Shown here: piece after piece, positions 38,114 through 46,731 of the stretch
How positions within the stretch are numbered: the first letter of the stretch is position 1
Layout of the letters: each line of letters begins with the position of its first letter
Assembly: GCA_019239975.1 (NCBI GenBank)
Contig: JAFAZE010000007.1
Coordinates: 57,595-121,594, forward strand
DNA from: Streptosporangiaceae bacterium
GTDB lineage: Bacteria; Actinomycetota; Actinomycetes; Streptosporangiales; Streptosporangiaceae
DNA length: 64,000 bases
Direction of reading: 5' to 3'
Translations under genes and position numbers: made by a program
Notes under the pieces: generated by a model
Databases searched by the model: none
Told to the model about the DNA's origin: nothing
Seen by the model: only the letters and a program-made list of their open reading frames with translations

Positions 38114-39447
38114 AGGTCGAGTTCCACCTCGTCGGCGGACGCGGGCCGGAACGCCGCCGCGTTGCGCTCCACGTCGGTCAGTTCGGTGCGGGACAGGGTC
38201 AGCTTGTAGTGCTGCCGCGGGTCGAAATCACCGAACTCCGCCACCCGGTCCAGCACGTCGGCGACGAGCTTGCGCAGGAACACGCGGGGTGCCACCCCGA
38301 TCTGGCCGCCCAGTTCACCGGCTACGGCCTGGGCCAGATCGGTCACGTAGTCGTCGTTGACCAGCGTGGCTACCCGGTCCTGCACGCCGGAGCCCTGTGC
38401 GTAGAGATCCCGGATCGTGGTGCCGAGTTTGGCCAGCTTGGGCAGGTCGAATCCGGACAGCCGGAGCTGCACCGCGCGGGGCGAGTCGAACCTTGCGTCG
38501 GTGCCGAAGTCGGTCGCGAGCCGCTGCGCCAGCGGTGTGAGCCTGGAGACGCCCTGCGTGCCGTCGTAGAAAGAGGGCGTGCCGGTGATGAACAGGTACA
38601 GTCCGGGGAACCGGCCGGAATCGACATCGTCGATGAGCTGCCGCAGCGCGTTGAGGCCCTTGTCGCGTACGTCGGAGCGCACCCGTTGCAGGGTTTCTGT
38701 TTCGTCGAGGACCACAAGCAGCCCGGGATGGCCCGAGTCACGCAGGATCGTCAGCAGCCCCTGCAGGAAACCGAGTGCGGCGAAGTGATCCAGGTCGCCC
38801 CGGACCCCGGCGGCGCGGCGGGCCGAGGCCGCCACGTTGGGCTGGCCGCCGATCCAGGCGATCAGGCTCTCGGCGGTCGCATGGTCGCCGGCGAGCGTCG
38901 CGTGCCGGTAGGCGCGCAGCGCCGCCGCGAAGGCAGGCGTGGTCCGGGCCACGTCGGCGAGCCTGCGCTCTAGCAGCGCGTCCACGCCCCTGGTTAGGGC
39001 CTCGGCGTCTTTCGGCTGGATCGCCCCTTCGGCGAGGACGTCTTCTTCCAGGGTGTAGAACCAGGCGGCGACGACCTCGCGCAGGGCGCTGGGCGGGTAG
39101 GCGGCGGTGGACAGCTGCTCGGTCAAGCGCCGGTACACGGTCTCCAGGCGGTGCAGCGGGGTCTCGGTCTCAGAGATCTGGACCTCGGCGGTGGCCATGC
39201 CGCGCCGCTTGGCCCGCTCGGCCAGCCAGCGGGCGAAGAACGTCTTGCCCGAGCCGTACTCGCCGCGGATGGCCTTGAAGGTCGACCGGCCCGCCGCGAC
39301 CCCGGACAGTTCGTCGTCGATGGCGGCCTCGAACCGTTCCATCCCGACCGCGAACAGGTCCAGCCCGGCCTGCGGCACGGTACCGCGCCGCAGTGCGTCG
39401 ATGACCTCGCGGCGGCGCGCGGTGCTGACCGCGGCCGGGACGGTCAC
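38110..39447 (-). CDS. brxD: BrxD, ATP-binding protein of BREX type 2
   Basis: 445 residues of the AAA/ORC-like ATPase type. Walker A GEYGSGKTFF (about 61-70) and Walker B LLVVLDETE (about 242-250) are intact, with a sensor-like LYLFITGTPSFYDG. BrxD accompanies BrxHI in type 2 BREX and may load or couple the helicase. It overlaps both neighbours by 4 bases. Confidence 0.9.
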   Translation of the reverse strand: MTVPAAVSTARRREVIDALRRGTVPQAGLDLFAVGMERFEAAIDDELSGVAAGRSTFKAIRGEYGSGKTFFARWLAERAKRRGMATAEVQISETETPLHRLETVYRRLTEQLSTAAYPPSALREVVAAWFYTLEEDVLAEGAIQPKDAEALTRGVDALLERRLADVARTTPAFAAALRAYRHATLAGDHATAESLIAWIGGQPNVAASARRAAGVRGDLDHFAALGFLQGLLTILRDSGHPGLLVVLDETETLQRVRSDVRDKGLNALRQLIDDVDSGRFPGLYLFITGTPSFYDGTQGVSRLTPLAQRLATDFGTDARFDSPRAVQLRLSGFDLPKLAKLGTTIRDLYAQGSGVQDRVATLVNDDYVTDLAQAVAGELGGQIGVAPRVFLRKLVADVLDRVAEFGDFDPRQHYKLTLSRTELTDVERNAAAFRPASADEVELDL

Positions 39448-42194
39448 GGATGCTCCGTCAGGAACTGCTGGCGCAATAGCTCGATGTTCAGCTCGACCGT
39501 CCTGCCCTGGTCGGTTACCCCGATCACAGCGTAGCCGTCGGCGTTGAGCAGGCGTGCGACCTGCGCCAGGTAACCGGACATGCGGAAGGGCGGCTCTCCT
39601 GTTGCCTCGGCCGCCACGGTGACAGGGATCTTGCCGCCGGCTTCGGCGAGACGGTCGATGAGGCTGGCCACCTGGCCGGCCTCGGGTGGCCTGCGGGCCA
39701 GCTTGCGCTGCGCGGCGAACAGAGCCGATCCGGTGACCTGGCTGCCCAGGGCGGGCGCTGATGGCACGCTGACCGCTGGCCGGCCGGGCAGCATCTCGCC
39801 CACCCCGAACAAGGCATCGTCAGCAGGCTCCGCGGCCTCGGCCGTGATCGAGTCGGGAAGCGCGCTGCTCCACCAGGTAGGCGGATGCCAGACCGGGTCT
39901 AGCACGTGCCAGCCGCGCGGGACGGGTGACTCGGACGGGATGAAGACGAGGACGGGGACGACCACTTCGGATGGGGCGGCGCCTCCGTGGTACCCAGCCT
40001 TGCGCGGGGTGTAGCGGATCTGTTCGTCCCAGGCCGCGACCACCTCGCCGTCGGCGGCCAGTACACGCAGGCCACGGACGGTCAGCTCGCCCGGTCCGGG
40101 CGTACCGGTCCGGTAGCGCGCCGCGGCGGATCGTTCCTCGTGCACCGGGGCTCCCCGGTCCGGGAGGTGCCCGTGATCGGAGGTGAGAATGACCGGCCGC
40201 CCGGCCCGGGCCGCCTCATCAAGCAGGTCGCCCAGGTACCGGATGCCGGTGAGCCGCCACTGCGGCGCGTCGCCCTCCCGGCCCCGGTCCAGCGAGTCGT
40301 CCACGGTATTCAGGACCACGCCGACGACGGCCGCGGGATCGTGGATGGCGTCCCGGACAGCGCGATTCAGTCCCGTCCCCTGGACGCCGGGCAGGTCGCC
40401 CTTGTGGAACAGGCGGGTGGCCCGCGGCCGCCAGAACGCGGCGAACCCGGCATTCTCCTCCGCCTGGCCGCCGGTGCGCAGCTTCCCGCACAGCAGGCTG
40501 GTCCGCGAGATCGACGTGATGGAGGGCACGGTGGCAAGCGCCGACTCGCGGCCGTCTTCACGCCGGCCCACCTCGACCCACCGCCGCTGCGCGATGATGT
40601 CCTCGGCGATCTGGCTGCCCACCGCGGTGCTCATCCCGTCCAGCACGACGATCAGCGGCAGCCGCCGCTCGGCCACCGGCCGGGCGACACGGTCCAGGAC
40701 GTTCTCCACCAGCAGCAGCTCATCCGTGCTGGACGAGGTCTCGGTCCAGGCGGCCAGCTTGCGGGCGAACCGCCGGTCCAGCCCAGCCCGTCGCTTGACT
40801 ACCGTCTCGCAGAGCTTGGCGTAGGCGGCGGCCAGCTTGGGCACCCGCCCGTGCCCGCCACCGGCTACGACGGCGAGCGCGCGGTCGGCCCAGGCCCAGT
40901 CCCGCAGCATCAGTTTGGCGCTGTCGGCCAGCGTCCCGGGCATCGCCTCAGGGACGGCAAGCCAGCGGGCCAGGCTGACAGCGGCCTGCGCCGCGGCGCA
41001 TTCGGGCTCGTGTGCCCCGGACCTGATATGGCTCGTGGCCAGGTCGAGCGCGTCCTCGGCGCCCCGCAGGTCGATCGGCCGGGGGTCTGGCAGCAGGCCA
41101 GTGAGCACGTCGGCCAGGCCGGCCAGCCTGGCTTCGAAACCCGCGTCCAGGATCTGGCTGGTCGCGGCGAGATCACCAGCGCCCAGTTCGGCCAGGATCT
41201 GCTCGGCCCGGACGCACAGCTCGCCGGCCAGCCCGGCATGCGGGCCGTCGCTCCACCGGCCGATCAGCGACTCGGCGGCCTCCGAGAACTCCCGCAGGTC
41301 CCTGTCACCCGGCGAATGCCCGCCGAAGAAACGTTCCTCGGCGCGCACACGGGCCGTCTCCTGGGCCCGGCGGCGGCCCCCGGGTTCGGTTAGGCCGCGC
41401 AGCGCCAGCCCGAGCGGAACCGCGTCGCCGACCTCGGCGTGCTCCAGCAAGGCGAACACCGCCCAGGCGACCGGCCCGACCGACTCCCGCAGCCAGTCGG
41501 CCAGCCCGGCGCGTTCATCCGCGGGGAGCCGTCTGAACGAGGCGACCCGGAATTCGTTCCGGGTCCACTCCAGCAGAGCCGCCGCGTCCATGACCGCGTC
41601 GTCCCGGCCGTCACTGATCCCGAACCTGACGCCCACCAGCCGGTTCATCGCGGAGTCGAGCGTGAGCACCGGTCCGCTCACCTTGCCCCAGCCACCGCTC
41701 GGCTGGGCATCCAGCAGCGCCCCGGCCAGCCACGGCTGTTCCCGCCCGTTCAGCCCCAGACCGCGCCGCCTGGCCCCGAACGCGTCCAGCACCAAGTCCC
41801 ACCGGCTGATCGTGTGGACCTGGTTCGCGATCACCCGCGCGAGCACCGAATCGCCGAGTTCGTCGTCGTCGCAGGGGGTGAGGATGACCAGGTAACCGTC
41901 TTCCGGCCGGGTGGCCAGCGCATCGAGCACGGCGAGCACCGTCGGGCATCCGGCTACGTTCGCCGTGACGGTGCTGTCGTGGCCTGTCAGGCCCGACACG
42001 GTGAGGCGCGGCTCGTCCAGCCATTCGGGCGCGGCCCGGAGCAGCAGCACGCGGGAGGGCCCGGCCGGGAGGTTCCGGCTGTCCTGCTTGCGGTCCTGGC
42101 GTTCGACCGCCCGGCGCAGCTCGGCCGTGACCACGGTCCGGTTCGCGGCCGGGACGGTGCCGTTGGTGACGGGACCCGGTGTGGTGGTGCTCAC
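39444..42194 (-). CDS. pglZ: PglZ, alkaline-phosphatase-superfamily protein of BREX
   Basis: 916 residues, in the usual size range. The PglZ domain in the C-terminal half shows LIVVLDGMST (about 515), SITSISRTSLLCG where the Ser/Thr nucleophile would lie, and ILTSDHGHLPDRG (about 668), the metal-ligand Asp-His pair. PglZ is the most conserved BREX component and acts, probably as a phosphodiesterase or phosphatase, in the complex that limits phage replication. The first ~450 residues are helical and family specific. It overlaps pglY and brxD by 4 bases each. Confidence 0.93.
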   Translation of the reverse strand: MSTTTPGPVTNGTVPAANRTVVTAELRRAVERQDRKQDSRNLPAGPSRVLLLRAAPEWLDEPRLTVSGLTGHDSTVTANVAGCPTVLAVLDALATRPEDGYLVILTPCDDDELGDSVLARVIANQVHTISRWDLVLDAFGARRRGLGLNGREQPWLAGALLDAQPSGGWGKVSGPVLTLDSAMNRLVGVRFGISDGRDDAVMDAAALLEWTRNEFRVASFRRLPADERAGLADWLRESVGPVAWAVFALLEHAEVGDAVPLGLALRGLTEPGGRRRAQETARVRAEERFFGGHSPGDRDLREFSEAAESLIGRWSDGPHAGLAGELCVRAEQILAELGAGDLAATSQILDAGFEARLAGLADVLTGLLPDPRPIDLRGAEDALDLATSHIRSGAHEPECAAAQAAVSLARWLAVPEAMPGTLADSAKLMLRDWAWADRALAVVAGGGHGRVPKLAAAYAKLCETVVKRRAGLDRRFARKLAAWTETSSSTDELLLVENVLDRVARPVAERRLPLIVVLDGMSTAVGSQIAEDIIAQRRWVEVGRREDGRESALATVPSITSISRTSLLCGKLRTGGQAEENAGFAAFWRPRATRLFHKGDLPGVQGTGLNRAVRDAIHDPAAVVGVVLNTVDDSLDRGREGDAPQWRLTGIRYLGDLLDEAARAGRPVILTSDHGHLPDRGAPVHEERSAAARYRTGTPGPGELTVRGLRVLAADGEVVAAWDEQIRYTPRKAGYHGGAAPSEVVVPVLVFIPSESPVPRGWHVLDPVWHPPTWWSSALPDSITAEAAEPADDALFGVGEMLPGRPAVSVPSAPALGSQVTGSALFAAQRKLARRPPEAGQVASLIDRLAEAGGKIPVTVAAEATGEPPFRMSGYLAQVARLLNADGYAVIGVTDQGRTVELNIELLRQQFLTEHP

Positions 42195-45100
42195 CGGGGC
42201 ACGACCCGCCAGGTGATCTCGAACTCGACGTCCGGGCTGGCATCCGCCGCCGTGCAGATCTCCTCGACGACCTCGAGGACCCTGGCCCCGCGGGCCCGCC
42301 GGACCTGCATTGCCGAGCCCAGCTCCGGCTTCTGCTCGTGGTCGTCCTTGGCATCTGGCTGCGGCTCCCGCATCGATGCCACGTCGAGGGACGGGACAGT
42401 CGACCGCTTCGATGCCGCGTCGAGGAACAGGGCCGTCGCCCGCTGCTCGACCTGCTGCAGAGTCTCGGCGAGCCCGACCTCGTGCTCGTCGTGGCGCGCG
42501 GCCGAACGCAGCTCACCCAGCAGCGTCTGCGCGGCGGCGGCGTCCTCGCCGTCGGTGACCGTGGCCAGCTGGTCCAGCACCTGCCACCGGCTGGCGTTGA
42601 TCCCTGTCGTCACCTTCCGGGCGCTATCCAGGTGGGCGCGGTAGATCGCGTTCTCCCGCGGGAGGCCGGCCGCGGCCAGGGCGCGGATCAGCGCCGTGGC
42701 ATCGGTGGTTCCCGCGAGCTGGTTGAGCAGGCCGGAAAGGGCCCGAGCGGTCGCGAACCTGGGTGCGGAACCGTCCAAGCCCAGCGTCTGTGCGTGCATC
42801 TCCAGTGCCTCGGTCAGCGCCTCGGCCGCGGTGAGCAGATCGCCCGCCTGCTGGCGGAGACCCCGGGCGATCGCGTTGACGGCCCGGTTGCTGCGCACCG
42901 GCTGGCGGGCCACGCCGAAGATGCCCTCGGCGCGCCTGGAGGCCTGGTCAAACTCCTCCTGGCTGGGCAGATCCTGGCTGCGCAGCACGAGTTCCGGGCG
43001 GATCGCGGACAACTCCGGCGGGGCCATGACCGGCCCGGCGGGCTGGGTCCACGCCCGGTCGGCCTGGATCGCGTAGCAGGCGATGACCAGATCCTGAACC
43101 GATGCGGGCATGCCGGGCCGTTCGTCCTCCACCCAGCCGCGGAGCTGGGTGACCGTCACCTCGCTGCGCCCGGCTACCTTCCGGTCGAGAAGCTGTTTCC
43201 AGTCGTCTTGCAGGACGAACCTCGCCTCGTGCATGACCCCGATCCCTAGGGGGTTGGCGATCCGCCGCAGGACCGGCCGGTCGGCCTGCGATGGCTCATA
43301 GAGGCCGACCGGGTTCTGCGCGGCCTGCTCGACCGCCCGCAGCACCGTGGTCAGCTCCATGGCCTTGACCGCCTGCCGACGGCCCTGCGGGTCGAAGTCC
43401 GGATGCCGGGGGTAGCGGTGGTCCAAGAGCTGGTAGCACAGCCCGCGCAGCGCGGTGCCAAGACCCTGCCCCACCTGAGGCCGTGGCTCCACCCCCGTGT
43501 CGAGGCTGAGCAGGTGGGTATCGGTGCGACCGCCGAGGTCCTCGTCTTCCTGGCTGGCCACCCCGTAGGCTCGCTTGATCGCGTCCCGCAGCCGGGCGGT
43601 GAGCGCGGCCCGTCTGCTGTCGAGCTGCAGTCGGGCGTGGTGCCGGTCTTCCGCGGTCAGGTTGGGAGTCAGGTCCTCCAGTACCCCCGGCCGCAGCACA
43701 TGTGTGATCACGATCAGGTCGCTGAGGTCGTCGAGCCGCCGCGCGGACAGGAAATGCGGCAGCCACACCAGCGTGGCGGCGCTGTCGAGCTGGGCGGGCA
43801 GCCGCTTGACCCGGTTCACGTCCTCGGCCGGGGAGTGGTTCCCCTCGTCAAACGGGTAATCGGTGATGACCCTGATCGCGCCGGGCTCGCCGGGCTCGAA
43901 CTGCTGCCACGGCAGGCTGTCCTCGTCCCTGACGTTGCCGAAGAGGAGCTCCACCCGGCGCGCGGTGCCACGCCAGACGATGCCGATGGCGGTGACCAGC
44001 TCACCGCTGTCGGCGACGTCCATCTCCTCCCAGAGCAGGTCCCTGATCACCCGGCGCCGGGCCACAGAGTCGTCGACGTACCGGGCCTGGCGCAAGATCC
44101 CGTCGGTGTCGATGCCGATCAGGGCCAGGTCCACCCGCGGGTCCTCGTCATCGGAGACCCGGAACTCGCCGAACTTGCGGGCCAGGTCGCGTAGCGTCTT
44201 GGCCACCGTGCGGCGTTCCTGGTTGGGCAGCATAGCCACGATCGAGCCGTGGTTCAGGGCGGCCAGGCGGCTGGCGGTCAGACCGCGCAGCGCGGGCACG
44301 TTGGGTACCAGCGCGGCGAGCAGCAGCGTCTTGGCCACCAGGTCATCGGCGCGGAACGCGTGCCGCGGCCCCAGCTCGCCGACCTGCTGCTCGGTCAGCC
44401 CGTACCGCTCCAGCAGGAACGGCCTGACCTGGTTAAAGTAGAACCGCTTGGCCTGGTCGAACTCGTCCCGGAGCTTATCGGTGAACGGCCGGTCGGCGCC
44501 GCTGGCCAGCACGTCGAAGATCGCGCCGATCGGCATCAGCTGACCCACCGGCAGCGTGTCCCGGTAGTCGACCAGGAGCTGCTGCATGAGCTTCAGCGCG
44601 GTCCGCTCCCGCTGCAACGCGCCAGATATGTCGACCATCGCGTGCAGGAACGCGGGGCTGAACGGGTACGTCGCCCGGAACGCCACCCGGTCGGCCCTCT
44701 CGCCGTGCACATCAATGAGCGTTTCCCACACCTCGGCCCGGACGCTGGCGGTCCGGCTGAACGCCTCATCCAGCGCGGCCTTGGCGGCGTCGTTCTTCGG
44801 GCGAAGCAGCCGCTCCTGCACGATGGCGGGCAGGTTACGGTCGTCCAGCGGGATGCGGTCGAACCGGCCGTCCCAGTACTTCAGCGTGTCGAACAAGCTG
44901 GTGACCACCGCCCCCGGAGTGTCCCGGCCGACCAGGTCGCGCAGGTCCCGCTGGCGCGGCACGAAGCTGATGATCGGGGAGGGCCGCTCGTGCTCGGCGG
45001 ACTCGACCAGCTTCGACACCTTCTGCGCCTCCCGGCTGACCCGGATCTGGTCGCCGAGGTACCCAGCTAGCCACAGCACCAGCTCGTCAAGCAGCAGTAC

Positions 45101-45874
45101 CACCGCGTCGTACCCGAGCACCTGCTTGGCGTGCGCGCTGATCACCGAAAGGCCCAAGTCCAGCGGGATATAGGATTCGGCGTCACCGCGCACCGCGCGC
45201 GCGTACCGGCGGAACGGCCCGGTCAGCAGGTCACCCACCAGCCGCCGTCGCTCCGGGTCGCCCGGCAGCGCGGCGAACGCGGCGTCCAGCAGCGCCGGAT
45301 CCCAGCCCGGCGTCCCCCACTCATCGTCTCCCGCGGGAAGCTCGGCGGTGAACTGCTCGTCGCCAAGGCGGGCCCGCAGCTCGCGCGCGTCGCTGAGCAA
45401 CTCGTCGTCCACGTAGACCGCGGGCAGCACCGCGTCGGGGTGAAGCTTCTGAACATGATCGACGTAGCCGCCGAGGATCGCGGAGTCCAGCGTGATGGCG
45501 TCGGGCAGGTGGTACGGGACCAGCAGGAACTTCCGGCCGCGCAGCCACGAGTCGTGTTTGGCGACCACATCGGCCAGGCCCTTCTTCCCCCGGGCGTCCG
45601 GGTCCCTGCGCAGGATCGCGTACAGGATCGCCATGAAATGGCTCTTGCCGGACCCGAACGACCCATCCAGGTAACTGGCCCGCGAACTCGACGTCTCCAC
45701 CGCGGTCTGGATAATCCCGAGCGCCCGGTCGAATTCCCCGGCCAACTGCTCGGTAACCACGTACTGGTCGATGGTCGACTTTTCGCCGATCCCCTTGGAC
45801 AGGGCCAGCACGAAATCCCCGGCCAGTACCCGGTCCGGTATCTCTATCAGGTCACGCAGCAGCGTGGTCATCAC
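42191..45874 (-). CDS. pglY: PglY, large P-loop ATPase of BREX type 2
   Basis: 1227 residues. Walker A GSFGSGKSHF (about 70-79) and Walker B AVVLLLDELVLW (about 254-265) are intact. The length and the sequence between them match PglY, the counterpart of BrxC in type 1 systems; the family (DUF6079-type) forms large assemblies with PglZ and PglX. Its ATG overlaps the stop of the pglX C-terminal frame by 4 bases, and its stop overlaps pglZ. Confidence 0.92.
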   Translation of the reverse strand: MMTTLLRDLIEIPDRVLAGDFVLALSKGIGEKSTIDQYVVTEQLAGEFDRALGIIQTAVETSSSRASYLDGSFGSGKSHFMAILYAILRRDPDARGKKGLADVVAKHDSWLRGRKFLLVPYHLPDAITLDSAILGGYVDHVQKLHPDAVLPAVYVDDELLSDARELRARLGDEQFTAELPAGDDEWGTPGWDPALLDAAFAALPGDPERRRLVGDLLTGPFRRYARAVRGDAESYIPLDLGLSVISAHAKQVLGYDAVVLLLDELVLWLAGYLGDQIRVSREAQKVSKLVESAEHERPSPIISFVPRQRDLRDLVGRDTPGAVVTSLFDTLKYWDGRFDRIPLDDRNLPAIVQERLLRPKNDAAKAALDEAFSRTASVRAEVWETLIDVHGERADRVAFRATYPFSPAFLHAMVDISGALQRERTALKLMQQLLVDYRDTLPVGQLMPIGAIFDVLASGADRPFTDKLRDEFDQAKRFYFNQVRPFLLERYGLTEQQVGELGPRHAFRADDLVAKTLLLAALVPNVPALRGLTASRLAALNHGSIVAMLPNQERRTVAKTLRDLARKFGEFRVSDDEDPRVDLALIGIDTDGILRQARYVDDSVARRRVIRDLLWEEMDVADSGELVTAIGIVWRGTARRVELLFGNVRDEDSLPWQQFEPGEPGAIRVITDYPFDEGNHSPAEDVNRVKRLPAQLDSAATLVWLPHFLSARRLDDLSDLIVITHVLRPGVLEDLTPNLTAEDRHHARLQLDSRRAALTARLRDAIKRAYGVASQEDEDLGGRTDTHLLSLDTGVEPRPQVGQGLGTALRGLCYQLLDHRYPRHPDFDPQGRRQAVKAMELTTVLRAVEQAAQNPVGLYEPSQADRPVLRRIANPLGIGVMHEARFVLQDDWKQLLDRKVAGRSEVTVTQLRGWVEDERPGMPASVQDLVIACYAIQADRAWTQPAGPVMAPPELSAIRPELVLRSQDLPSQEEFDQASRRAEGIFGVARQPVRSNRAVNAIARGLRQQAGDLLTAAEALTEALEMHAQTLGLDGSAPRFATARALSGLLNQLAGTTDATALIRALAAAGLPRENAIYRAHLDSARKVTTGINASRWQVLDQLATVTDGEDAAAAQTLLGELRSAARHDEHEVGLAETLQQVEQRATALFLDAASKRSTVPSLDVASMREPQPDAKDDHEQKPELGSAMQVRRARGARVLEVVEEICTAADASPDVEFEITWRVVPR

Positions 45875-46731
45875 ACCCCCTCGCCCTGACCGGGCAGTTC
45901 AGGGTGAACGCTACCTTTCCGCCTGCGCCCGCGCCGCTGTCCGGCAGTCGGCGGCGACCACGTGCGCAGATCTTTCTCGGAAAGGCCGTACTTGATTCTC
46001 TGGTCTTCGAGATACGCGTCGTACGCCTCCGCGATGTTGATCCCGGAATCGGAATCGATCCCCGCATGCCACTGGCGCACCCAGGGCATTACCTCGGCCA
46101 GCCCGGCGATCAGCGGCGTGAGCCTGTCCCTGTCCCAGCCGTCTTTGGCCGAACGATCCTCGATCAGCGTCATAAGTGCATGCGCCTGTTCCCGGTGGTC
46201 CCACCCAGCCCAGCCGAGCAGCAGAGAGTCATCGCTGTCCGGGCTCGCCAGCGGATAGGAAATGAACCGCTCCTTCGGCACATCCAACTTCCCGCGCTGG
46301 CCCCAGTATGAGCCCTTGAGGAAGTTTTCCTTCTTGTACTTCGGCGGCACGGCAATGTCGAGCCGGGTACCTTCCGCATCCTCTTTTCGCTGGAGGTCCC
46401 AGGTCTTTTCCCACTGTGCGCGATTACGCATCCCGGTAGCCGTGTAACGAAGCTGGGCCAAGTACGGCACATACTGGTCAGCGATGATCCTGGTCAGCAC
46501 ATCCGCGAGGTCGGCATCCGACCCGTCCAGCAACCGGGCCACCAAAACGACCTCCGCGTCGGCCCGTAGTCGGTGGGTCAGCCGGCTGATCGTCACCGGC
46601 CTCGGCTGCTCGCGCCCCCACTCGTCAGGCGCAAACCACAGGCCGTGGTCCTCGCATCGTCCAGGAGCCAGGTCGTGAGCGCAGCATGCTCCTTCACCTC
46701 CCACGGGTCTGACGACCACCGCCGCTTGCAT
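45871..46731 (-). CDS. pglX: PglX C-terminal part, separated from the main frame by a frameshift
   Basis: The open frame is 286 residues from ATG 46731, but its first ~24 residues are out-of-frame reading of pglX. From EDHGLWFAPDEWGREQPRPV onward it continues the PglX C-terminal domain: WDLQRKEDA, PPKYKKENFLKGSYWGQRGKLDVPKERFISYP and LLLGWAGWDHREQAHAL are typical of full PglX proteins of about 1200 residues. Moving from the upstream frame (TTWLLD) to this one (RCEDHGLW) needs a single -1 step or one missing base near 46655-46662. The two pieces sum to about 1220 residues. Confidence 0.88.
   Translation of the reverse strand: MQAAVVVRPVGGEGACCAHDLAPGRCEDHGLWFAPDEWGREQPRPVTISRLTHRLRADAEVVLVARLLDGSDADLADVLTRIIADQYVPYLAQLRYTATGMRNRAQWEKTWDLQRKEDAEGTRLDIAVPPKYKKENFLKGSYWGQRGKLDVPKERFISYPLASPDSDDSLLLGWAGWDHREQAHALMTLIEDRSAKDGWDRDRLTPLIAGLAEVMPWVRQWHAGIDSDSGINIAEAYDAYLEDQRIKYGLSEKDLRTWSPPTAGQRRGRRRKGSVHPELPGQGEGV

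Noticed and set aside
45871..46731. An independent small gene between pglX and pglY
   Set aside because: Its sequence is the known PglX C-terminus and its first ~24 codons read pglX out of frame; a frameshift explains it better.
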